From Candidatus Arcticimaribacter sp. (GTDB lineage Bacteria; Bacteroidota; Bacteroidia; Flavobacteriales; Flavobacteriaceae): a DNA stretch of 20,965 nt. Under the pieces are notes generated by a model. That model was not told the DNA's origin. It did not search any database and saw only the letters and a program-made list of their open reading frames with translations. Numbering within the stretch: position 1 is the stretch's first letter; every line of letters starts with the position of its first letter. A program made the position numbers and the translations under genes. The stretch spans positions 1,358-22,322 of the forward strand of contig WTJP01000097.1 in NCBI GenBank assembly GCA_011526275.1. The letters are read 5' to 3'. Shown piece by piece: positions 14,299-20,965 of the stretch.

Positions 14299-15525
14299 AT
14301 GAGTAGTGAAGAATTAAATTGTTCCTTCTGTGGTCGTTCAAAACCACAAACCAATTTATTGATTGCCGGACTCGACGCGCACATTTGTGATCGTTGTATC
14401 GAGCAAGCACACGGGATTGTCGCCGAAGAAGCCCAAGAGGAAGAAACGGGAGGTTTAAATTTTGAATTGAAACCCCCAAAAGCCATCAAAGCCTTTTTAG
14501 ACGAATTTGTCATTGGACAAACCGATGCAAAAAAGGTGCTTTCGGTAGCCGTTTACAACCACTACAAACGTATTCTTAATCCCAAAGTGGAGGAAGAAAT
14601 CGAGATTCAAAAAAGCAATATTCTCTTGGTGGGGCAAACAGGGACAGGTAAAACCTTGTTGGCACAAACCATTGCTAAAATGTTGCAACTCCCCTTGGCC
14701 ATCGTCGATGCGACCATTTTGACCGAAGCGGGTTATGTGGGCGAAGATGTGGAAAGCATCCTCACACGACTTCTTCAGGCTGCCGACTATGACGTGGAGA
14801 GCGCAGAACGCGGGATTGTTTTCATCGACGAGATCGATAAAATTGCCCGTAAAAGTGATAATCCCTCCATTACGCGAGATGTTTCGGGGGAAGGAGTACA
14901 GCAAGCTTTATTGAAATTATTGGAAGGTACTGTGGTGAATGTCCCCCCTAAAGGCGGACGTAAACACCCCGACCAAAAGTTCATTGAGGTAGATACTTCG
15001 AACATTCTTTTTATCGCTGGTGGTGCTTTCGACGGGATAGAGCGCGAAATCAACAAACGCCTCAACCTGCAAGCCATTGGCTACAAAACAGCTTCTTCTA
15101 CCGAAGAGGTGGACAAAGAGAATTTACTCCAATACATCAACCCTAAAGACGTAAAATCCTTTGGTTTGATCCCTGAAATCATCGGGCGTTTACCGGTATT
15201 GACGCATATGCATCCTTTAGACGGGAAAACGTTGCGCTCTATCCTCACCGAACCTAAAAATGCCTTGACCAAGCAGTATGTTAAGCTGTTTGAACTCGAC
15301 GGGATTCAATTGGACTTTACGCCAGGTGCCTTAGACTATATTGTAGATAAAGCGTTGGAATACAACCTCGGGGCGCGTGGATTGCGTTCTTTGTGTGAAT
15401 CCATCCTCAACCAAGCGATGTTCGATTTACCCGGAAGCGAGGAAACCGAATTGAAGGTGACCAAAGCCTATGCGGAGCAGCAGTTGAAGAAAGCCAACAC
15501 CTCTAAACTCAAGGCTGTCTCCTAG
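14299..15525 (+). CDS. clpX: ATP-dependent Clp protease ATP-binding subunit ClpX
   Basis: AAA+ unfoldase that recognises tagged or regulatory substrates and threads them into ClpP. The 408 residues carry the N-terminal zinc-binding domain (Cys8, Cys11, Cys30, Cys33). Walker A GQTGTGKT is at 112-119, the pore loop GYVGED at 145-150 and Walker B IVFIDEIDK at 173-181. The substrate-binding RKH motif is at 221-223, and the C-terminal sensor-2 region holds NLGARGLRS. No key residue is missing. It follows clpP by 14 nt. Its stop overlaps the stop of the convergent GH3 gene by 4 bp (CTAG, both frames ending in TAG), leaving no space for a separate terminator. Confidence 0.97.
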   Translation: MSSEELNCSFCGRSKPQTNLLIAGLDAHICDRCIEQAHGIVAEEAQEEETGGLNFELKPPKAIKAFLDEFVIGQTDAKKVLSVAVYNHYKRILNPKVEEEIEIQKSNILLVGQTGTGKTLLAQTIAKMLQLPLAIVDATILTEAGYVGEDVESILTRLLQAADYDVESAERGIVFIDEIDKIARKSDNPSITRDVSGEGVQQALLKLLEGTVVNVPPKGGRKHPDQKFIEVDTSNILFIAGGAFDGIEREINKRLNLQAIGYKTASSTEEVDKENLLQYINPKDVKSFGLIPEIIGRLPVLTHMHPLDGKTLRSILTEPKNALTKQYVKLFELDGIQLDFTPGALDYIVDKALEYNLGARGLRSLCESILNQAMFDLPGSEETELKVTKAYAEQQLKKANTSKLKAVS

Positions 15526-17027
15526 GCGTTTAAAGCGAGTAATTGTTCCATTAATTTACGGTCGTTCGACAAGCGAGGTACCTTGTGCTGCCCTCCCAAT
15601 TTATTTTCTGTAGCCAACCAACGGTAAAACAAGTCGCTTTGTGCCACATTGATCTTGGGCGACAACATAGTCATGTCTTTGTAGCGCTTGGCTTCGTAGT
15701 CTGAATTTAGGGCTTTTAGGTGTTCGTCTAAAAGGGTTTCAAATTCCTTCAAATCTTTTGGTGGGGTATTGAACTCAATCATCCATTCATGTCGCCCTTG
15801 GGTCTTTTGGTTCATGTAAACCGGGGCTGCGGTATAATCCAACACCTCTACCCCACAACTAGCGGCAGCTTGTGCAAGGGCACGATCGGCATTTTCTACC
15901 GCCAACTCTTCCCCAAAAGCGTTGATGTAGTGTTTGGTGCGGCCAGCAATTTGAATCCGGTAGGGCGAGAGACTTGTAAACTGAACCACATCGCCAATTT
16001 TGTAACGCCACAAACCAGCATTTGTCGTAATGACCAAAGTATAGCGAACGCCCAATTCCACTTCACTCAAGGGAATAATGGCGCTGTCGTCTTCCCCAAA
16101 AGGAATGAATTCATAGAATATGCCATAATCCAACATCAATAACAACTCATCGGAATGGTTTTGATCTTGAATCGCAAAGAAGCCTTCCGAGGCGTTGTAA
16201 ATCTCATAAAACTGCAGTTGGTGCTGTGCAAACAATGCTTCGTACTGCTTTCGGTAGGGGCGAAAACTTACCCCCCCGTGAAAATAGACCTCCACATTGG
16301 GCCAGATTTCTTTTAGGGTTTTTCCGTTCTGTGCTTCCATCAACCGATTGAGCAAGACCAACATCCATGAGGGCACTCCCAACAAACCGGTAACATTTTC
16401 TTGCGCGCTTTCTTCAATGATGGCCTTCATTTTTGCCTCCCATTCCGACATCAAAGACACTTTTAAACTGGGGGTACAGTTGAGCTCTGCCCAAAGGGGG
16501 AGATTGTCAGTCATGATGGCCGAGAGGTCGCCGAAGGAACTCTTTTCGTCTTGAAAAAGTTCTTGACTCCCCCCTAAACGAAGGGTTTTCCCACTAAAGA
16601 GTTGCGCCTCTGGATTGTTGTTGACATACAAGGAAAGCATGTCTTTCCCTGCCTTGTAATGGCAATCTTCCAAAGCTTCCACACTCACGGGAATAAACTT
16701 ACTTTTTGCGTTGGTAGTTCCGCTCGACTTGGCATACCATTTTATAGGGGTAGGCCAAAAGAGGTTGTCTTCGCCCAAACGGCTGGCGTTGATTTCATCG
16801 GCGATATCTTCATATTGAACGATGGGAACCCGCTCAGCAAAGGCTTTGTAGTTGTTGATGGAACTGAAATCATGGCGGTAGCCCATCTTGGTGTTTTTCG
16901 CTATCCCTACCAAATCTTGCAGTACTTCTTGCTGTACCTCATTGGGGTATTTGGTGAACAACTCAATTTGATGAATGCGCTTTTTTAAAAACCAAGTAGC
17001 GATGGAATTGAATAAGGGGAAAGCCAT
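15522..17027 (-). CDS. GH3-family acyl-adenylating protein
   Basis: Member of the bacterial GH3 branch of the adenylate-forming superfamily. Plant relatives conjugate amino acids to auxin or jasmonate; the bacterial substrate is not known. The 501 residues contain the nucleotide-binding signature YAKSSGTTNAKSKFIPVS (SSGTT at 101-105). Other landmarks are EIYNASEGFFAIQD, corresponding to the ATP/acyl site region, and LWRYKIGDVVQFTS with IAGRTKHYINAFGEEL, corresponding to the motif before the C-terminal domain. It is a single gene, divergent from the DUF2797 gene across 42 bp and convergent with clpX. It may adenylate a carboxylic acid for conjugation, but that is inference from the fold. Confidence 0.85.
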   Translation of the reverse strand: MAFPLFNSIATWFLKKRIHQIELFTKYPNEVQQEVLQDLVGIAKNTKMGYRHDFSSINNYKAFAERVPIVQYEDIADEINASRLGEDNLFWPTPIKWYAKSSGTTNAKSKFIPVSVEALEDCHYKAGKDMLSLYVNNNPEAQLFSGKTLRLGGSQELFQDEKSSFGDLSAIMTDNLPLWAELNCTPSLKVSLMSEWEAKMKAIIEESAQENVTGLLGVPSWMLVLLNRLMEAQNGKTLKEIWPNVEVYFHGGVSFRPYRKQYEALFAQHQLQFYEIYNASEGFFAIQDQNHSDELLLMLDYGIFYEFIPFGEDDSAIIPLSEVELGVRYTLVITTNAGLWRYKIGDVVQFTSLSPYRIQIAGRTKHYINAFGEELAVENADRALAQAAASCGVEVLDYTAAPVYMNQKTQGRHEWMIEFNTPPKDLKEFETLLDEHLKALNSDYEAKRYKDMTMLSPKINVAQSDLFYRWLATENKLGGQHKVPRLSNDRKLMEQLLALNA

Positions 17028-17069
17028 GGATTCTCTATCTTTAGCATAAATTTAAACTTTTCCCGAAAT
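17028..17069. promoter_or_regulatory. Short divergent promoter region, GH3 / DUF2797
   Basis: Only 42 bp separate two divergent start codons. The palindrome TAAATTTA (17047-17054) fits TAnnTTTG at all but the last base on both strands, and TATCTTTA (17036-17043) does the same on the plus strand. None has a TTG at 20 bp. Promoters must lie here or inside the genes, but I cannot assign them. Confidence 0.3.
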
Positions 17070-17864
17070 ATGTTTTCAGGTGTCCTTAGAAAAATGCCCA
17101 CAGAACTCACCCAACAGGTGCAGTACTACTTGCCACTTCCCAACCACTTTTTACACCTCAACCAGTCGCTCAATAAAAAAGTGCGCCTGCGCTTTAAAGG
17201 CTATGAATGTTTGAACTGTAGCAGTACCGAAACCATTTTCCGTCAAGGTTTTTGTAAAAAGTGTTTTTTTGAAAGCCCGCAAGCGGGAGATTGGATCATG
17301 CGCCCCGAGTTGAGCACGGCCCATTTGGACATTGAAGACCGCGATTTGGCGTATGAAAAAAAAGTACAGCTGCAACCCCACATTGTGTACCTCGCGCACT
17401 CCAGTCACTTAAAGGTGGGCATCACGCGAAAAAGTCAACTTCCCACCCGTTGGATCGATCAAGGGGCACACCAGGCCATGGCGCTACTCGAAGTACCCAA
17501 CCGTTATTTAGCCGGGGTTGGCGAGGTTGCCTTAAAAGCCCATTTCTCTGATAAAACCAACTGGCGAAAAATGCTGCAATTCAACGAAATTGAGGAAATC
17601 GACTGGATCGCCGCCCGAAACACAGCCATCGATGCCCTACCCAAAGACCTCAAACCCTTCATCATTCACGAAGAAGAATTGCTGGAACTAAACTTTCCCG
17701 TTGAGCAGTATCCCGAGAAGGTAAAGAGCCTTAATCTCGTGAAAGAAGAACAATTTGAAGGAGTGTTGAAAGGCGTTAAAGGGCAGTACCTCATTTTTGA
17801 AGACAATACAGTGTTCAACGTGCGAAGCAACGAAGGCTTGGTGGTTGAATTTACGATTGACTAA
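17070..17864 (+). CDS. DUF2797 protein with zinc-ribbon-like motif
   Basis: A 264-residue protein recognised as DUF2797, a family without a firmly assigned function. After the family's usual N-terminus (GVLRKMPTELTQQVQYYL) there is a four-cysteine cluster CLNC-x11-CKKC (Cys47, Cys50, Cys62, Cys65) that probably binds zinc. The central part, VYLAHSSHLKVGITRKSQLPTRWIDQGA (in two blocks), resembles the sequence pattern of GIY-YIG-like domains such as T5orf172, hinting at nucleic-acid binding or cleavage; this is inference. I prefer the ATG at 17070 over 17094 because the G-V-L-x-K-M-x-T-E context is conserved. The stop overlaps that of rluF by 4 bp. Confidence 0.78.
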   Translation: MFSGVLRKMPTELTQQVQYYLPLPNHFLHLNQSLNKKVRLRFKGYECLNCSSTETIFRQGFCKKCFFESPQAGDWIMRPELSTAHLDIEDRDLAYEKKVQLQPHIVYLAHSSHLKVGITRKSQLPTRWIDQGAHQAMALLEVPNRYLAGVGEVALKAHFSDKTNWRKMLQFNEIEEIDWIAARNTAIDALPKDLKPFIIHEEELLELNFPVEQYPEKVKSLNLVKEEQFEGVLKGVKGQYLIFEDNTVFNVRSNEGLVVEFTID

Positions 17865-17868
17865 TCGT
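17853..17868. repeat. Hairpin at the DUF2797 / rluF stop codons
   Basis: ACGATT (17853-17858) and AATCGT (17863-17868) form a perfect 6-bp inverted repeat around a 4-nt loop, extendable by two G-U pairs on the plus strand. The overlapping stop codons (17861-17864) lie in the loop and at the base of the second arm. Neither side has a long U-tract. A weak bidirectional terminator is possible. Confidence 0.35.
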
Positions 17869-18592
17869 GGGTTTTAGAGGAATCGGCTACTAGGCGATTG
17901 ATTTCATTCAACTCTGCCTTAGTCAAATGGCGCCACTTGCCCTTCCCTACATCCAAGTTTACATTCATAATACGAATGCGTTTTAGGGTAACGACTTTGT
18001 AGTCTAAGTATTCGCACATGCGACGAATTTGCCGGTTCAAGCCTTGGGTCAAAATAATTTTAAAGGCTTTTTTGTGGGTTTGCTTAACCAAACAAGGGCG
18101 AGTAACGGTATCCAGGATGGGAACCCCTTGACTCATTCGGTCGATGAATTCTTGAGTAATGGGTCGATTTACGGTGACCAAATATTCTTTCTCGTGGTGG
18201 TTTCGCGCCCGCAGTATTTTGTTGACAATGTCTCCGTCGTTGGTCAAGAAAATCAAACCTTCCGAAGGTTTATCTAATCGACCTATCGGGAAAATACGGG
18301 TGGGGTAATTGATGAAATCGATGATGTTGTCTTTCTCCACGCGGGTATCGGTTGTACAAACAATTCCCACCGGTTTGTTAAACGCCAAGTAAACAGGCGC
18401 GTCGGCTGCTTGATTCACTGCTTCCCCATCGACTGTAATCTTGTCGTTGGCCGTCACCTTCATGCCCATCTCCACAGGCTTCCCGTTCACGGTAATTCGC
18501 CCTTCATCGATGAGTTTATCGGCAGCACGGCGCGAGCAGTAACCAATCTCACTTAAGTATTTATTGATCCGAACGGCTTTGAGTTCTTCCAT
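17861..18592 (-). CDS. rluF: 23S rRNA pseudouridine synthase, RluF type
   Basis: Pseudouridine synthase of the RsuA/RluF branch; E. coli RluF modifies U2604 of 23S rRNA. An N-terminal S4 RNA-binding domain (about 7-60: RINKYLSEIGYCSRRAADKLIDEGRITVNG in two blocks) precedes the catalytic domain. The catalytic Asp is in GRLDKPSEGL (Asp107 from this start). KILRARNHHEKEYLV and GLNRQIRRMCEYLDYKVVTLKRIRIMNV (in blocks) are closest to RluF. I chose the ATG at 18592, which lies 1 nt after the stop of the preceding transporter gene. A TTG at 18601 would add three residues and overlap that gene by 8 nt. It is third in the sppA-transporter-rluF run. The final residues overlap the convergent DUF2797 gene. 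Confidence 0.88.
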   Translation of the reverse strand: MEELKAVRINKYLSEIGYCSRRAADKLIDEGRITVNGKPVEMGMKVTANDKITVDGEAVNQAADAPVYLAFNKPVGIVCTTDTRVEKDNIIDFINYPTRIFPIGRLDKPSEGLIFLTNDGDIVNKILRARNHHEKEYLVTVNRPITQEFIDRMSQGVPILDTVTRPCLVKQTHKKAFKIILTQGLNRQIRRMCEYLDYKVVTLKRIRIMNVNLDVGKGKWRHLTKAELNEINRLVADSSKTHD

Positions 18593-18593
18593 C

Positions 18594-19298
18594 TTAGGCA
18601 ATTGAAATTTCTTCTCCTTCTTTTAACTTAAATCGGCGACGAAACATCCCCACAAAGAGATATAAAAATGGGGTGTCGATAGCGGCTACCAATATTTTAA
18701 AGACAATGCTGGAAAGCGTGAGGCCCCAAAATAGCGACCAAGGTAAAACCCCAAAGAGACAAAGCAATAATATCACTGTTGCCGAGTCGATGATTTGCGA
18801 AGCAAAGGTGGAAAAGTTATTGCGCAACCAAAGGTGTTTGCCTTGGGTGAGCTTTTTCCAAAAGTGATAAATGCGAATATCGACGAATTGAGCCGAAAGG
18901 TAGGCAATCATAGAAGCGAGTACCGCCAAAGGGGAAAGGGAGAAAACTTGGGTAAAGGTGGTATCGTCTATAGGCGAAGAGGGAATCGCTGGGGCAGCAG
19001 AGGCTACCAATAAAATTCCAATGGAGAAAAAAGAAGCGAAAATCCCCGCTACCACTACTTCGTTGGCTCGTTTTTGACCGTAAATCTCTGAGATTAAATC
19101 AGTGATTAAAAAGGTGATGGGATAGGGCAAGATACCCACAGAAAGTTCAAAAAGACGCACCCCAAAGAGACTCATCTCCAAGGGGTACCAATAGAAAAAC
19201 TTTTGAAAAATAAGGTTAGACACCACCAAAGAGGTGATGAAAAGGGCCGCCAAATAGAGGTATATCTTTCGGGCTAGGGCCTTATCGTGTTGCTTCAT
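18594..19298 (-). CDS. yhhQ: Queuosine precursor transporter (YhhQ/QPTR family)
   Basis: Inner-membrane transporter of the YhhQ (QPTR, formerly DUF165) family, which imports preQ0/preQ1 for synthesis of queuosine, the modified base at tRNA position 34. The 234 residues form about six membrane helices. The family signature FLITDLISEIYGQKRANEVV is clear at about residues 62-81, and the later FASQIIDSATVILLLCLFG and KILVAAIDTPFLYLFVG are also typical. The start is 3 nt after the sppA stop, and its own stop is 1 nt before the rluF ATG, so the three genes look like one operon. No other queuosine gene is in the window. A preQ1-type riboswitch was not seen, as expected for a gene inside an operon. 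Confidence 0.9.
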   Translation of the reverse strand: MKQHDKALARKIYLYLAALFITSLVVSNLIFQKFFYWYPLEMSLFGVRLFELSVGILPYPITFLITDLISEIYGQKRANEVVVAGIFASFFSIGILLVASAAPAIPSSPIDDTTFTQVFSLSPLAVLASMIAYLSAQFVDIRIYHFWKKLTQGKHLWLRNNFSTFASQIIDSATVILLLCLFGVLPWSLFWGLTLSSIVFKILVAAIDTPFLYLFVGMFRRRFKLKEGEEISIA

Positions 19299-19301
19299 GC
19301 A

Positions 19302-20965
19302 TTATTTTATTTCTACCGAATAGGGCAAACGCAGCTCTAAATTTGGGCGGTTTGCTTCGGTGGACAAGGTAGTCAAAAATGCGCGAATTTCTTCTGGATA
19401 TTGCTCCATCAATACCTCATCTATAGCACCAAATGGTCCCATAACCGAGAGGAAGTCCTCCAATTCTGGCTCAATTTTCGGATAGGAAATCAAGTTGTAT
19501 TCTTCCAATTCGGCCAAACGTGCAGCGGCTTCAATGGCTTGATCCATTCCGCCAAGACCATCCACCAAACCATTTTGTAGGGCTTGCTCTCCTGTCCAAA
19601 CACGCCCTTGGGCAATGGCTTCCACTTCTTCCACCGTCATGTTGCGACCACTGGCCACTCTTTGCTTAAAGGTATCATAAACATGCTCGATGCCTTCTTT
19701 GATGGTGGCTCTAAAATGTCCTTCTGGAGCCTTAAATACGCTGTAGCCCAGTGCATTGTCGTGGGTTTTTACATGGGAAGCATTGATGCCGATATCTTCG
19801 CTAAAGCCTTTGATGTTGGGCACGGTTGCAAACACCCCAATGGAACCGGTTATGGTCATATCGGTAGCATAAATCTCATCGCCAGCCACTGCGAGGTAGT
19901 AACCTCCAGAAGCAGCGACATTCCCCATAGACACCACCAGGGGCTTCTCTTCTTTTGCTTTCACCAAAGCATTCCAAATAATATCTGAAGTCAAGGCACT
20001 TCCGCCTGGAGAATCAATGCGTAAAACAATGGCCTTCACGCGACGGTTCTTTACCGCCTCGTCGATGGCTTCTAGGAAGACATCTTGTCCAATGACATTT
20101 TCGCTTCCCTCACTATAGAGGACGGGGCCTTGGGCATAGATCACCGCAATGCGTTCACGTACGCCTTTTTTGTACAGACCGTTTTTCCCGGTGAGCTGTT
20201 TTAAAGCTGTGGTTTTAATTTTTTCGTCTTCGGCCAAGCCTAAAGCCGCCTTTAATTTATTTTCATAATCGCTTTCGTAGATAACATCATCGATGAGCTG
20301 CACTTCTTTTGCTTTTTCTGGCAAGCTGGCACTGAGGTTATTGGCAATAGCATCGAGGGCTGCTTCACTCAAGTTACGCGATGCTTGAATGTCTTTGCTC
20401 ACTTGTCCCCAAACCGATTCGAGCAGAGAAGAAATTTGGGTGCGGTTGTTCTCGCTCATCTCACTTTCGAGATAAGGCTCGACAGCGCTTTTGTATTTCC
20501 CGTGACGTACCACTTCCATTTTAAAGCCATACTTCTCCTGAAAATCTTTGTAATAGAGCACTTCTGCCGCTAAACCTTTAAAGTCCATTCCGCCCATGGG
20601 GTGGACAAAAATAGAATCGGAAACTGAAGCCAAGTAATAGCCCTTTTGCCCGAAATAGTCCCCATAGGTGTAGATAAATTTCCCTGCTGCTTTAAACTCA
20701 TTTAAGGCTTTGCGAATGGTTTGTGCCTGCGACCAACCCATGAGCGGGAACTGGCACTTTAGGTCAATCCCTTTGATGTTTTCGTCTGCTGCCGCTTTGC
20801 GAATGGCCGAAACAACATCGTAAAACTTTAGCGCTTCTTCGCCCAAGCCCAAGGCTTCTTCAAATTCTTGAGTAGCGCCTACGTTGTCATACATTGGAAT
20901 GTCTAAATCCAATTCCAAGATACTGTTGGCTTTGATTTCCACCGGCACAGCATCTTCGGTCGCTA
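19302..20965 (-). CDS. sppA: Signal peptide peptidase SppA, 67K type (N-terminus cut by window edge)
   Basis: Membrane-anchored serine protease that degrades cleaved signal peptides. The reading frame runs open to the right edge of the window. The GTG at 20948 is not the real start, because the in-frame residues A-T-E-D-A precede it and the family's N-terminal membrane anchor (about 40 residues) is missing. Counting from that GTG, both tandem domains are present. The first carries the general-base Lys153 in RHGKYKSAVEPYL. The second carries the nucleophile Ser347 in MGNVAASGGYYLAVAGDEIYA, preceded by RIDSPGGSALTSD and followed by TGSIGVFA. This is the long two-domain form, not the short Gram-positive one. 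It is the first visible gene of the sppA-transporter-rluF operon; its promoter lies outside the window. Confidence 0.94.
   Translation of the reverse strand, partial: ATEDAVPVEIKANSILELDLDIPMYDNVGATQEFEEALGLGEEALKFYDVVSAIRKAAADENIKGIDLKCQFPLMGWSQAQTIRKALNEFKAAGKFIYTYGDYFGQKGYYLASVSDSIFVHPMGGMDFKGLAAEVLYYKDFQEKYGFKMEVVRHGKYKSAVEPYLESEMSENNRTQISSLLESVWGQVSKDIQASRNLSEAALDAIANNLSASLPEKAKEVQLIDDVIYESDYENKLKAALGLAEDEKIKTTALKQLTGKNGLYKKGVRERIAVIYAQGPVLYSEGSENVIGQDVFLEAIDEAVKNRRVKAIVLRIDSPGGSALTSDIIWNALVKAKEEKPLVVSMGNVAASGGYYLAVAGDEIYATDMTITGSIGVFATVPNIKGFSEDIGINASHVKTHDNALGYSVFKAPEGHFRATIKEGIEHVYDTFKQRVASGRNMTVEEVEAIAQGRVWTGEQALQNGLVDGLGGMDQAIEAAARLAELEEYNLISYPKIEPELEDFLSVMGPFGAIDEVLMEQYPEEIRAFLTTLSTEANRPNLELRLPYSVEIK

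Noticed and set aside
18593..18601. TTG start for rluF at 18601
   Set aside because: An ATG three codons downstream lies 1 nt after the preceding stop, a typical coupled start.

Overview
The window reads as a chromosomal stretch from a member of the Bacteroidota, most likely the order Flavobacteriales. The grounds are the form of the individual proteins (OdhB, OdhA/SucA, a long-tailed S16, a carboxypeptidase-like-domain TonB receptor, a bacterial GH3 protein, DUF2797) and the promoters. At least three promoters fit the Bacteroidota sigma-A type (TTG, 20 bp spacer, TAnnTTTG), and Shine-Dalgarno sequences are largely absent. I see no insertion sequences, tRNA or rRNA genes, CRISPR arrays or phage genes. 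Coding density is very high.

Layout. 11-4007 (minus): odhB and sucA, the E2 and E1 parts of 2-oxoglutarate dehydrogenase. 4158-7794 (plus): a tightly packed run of umuC, umuD, two tandem YhhN-family membrane proteins and a small secreted protein of unknown function. 7877-10234 (plus): a TonB-dependent receptor with its own strong promoter. 10231-12078 (minus): rpsP, rimM and a tRNA1(Val)-type adenine methyltransferase, with a hairpin in the rpsP leader. 12256-15525 (plus): tig, clpP and clpX, covering nascent-chain folding and ATP-dependent proteolysis. 15522-17027 (minus): a GH3-family acyl-adenylating enzyme. 17070-17864 (plus): a DUF2797 protein. 17861-20965 (minus): sppA (cut by the window edge), a queuosine-precursor transporter and an RluF-type pseudouridine synthase.

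Most of this is housekeeping: central carbon metabolism, ribosome assembly and modification, and protein quality control. The least ordinary part is 4158-7794, where error-prone polymerase genes in the order C then D are packed with two divergent YhhN paralogues and a secreted protein. Three other structural points stand out. All three convergent gene pairs overlap by exactly 4 bp through shared stop codons. The umuC promoter leaves almost no room for a 5' leader. The second YhhN copy has lost the second acidic motif seen in the first. I found no clear evidence of a wholly new system, and the umu/YhhN cluster is offered only as a candidate functional association.
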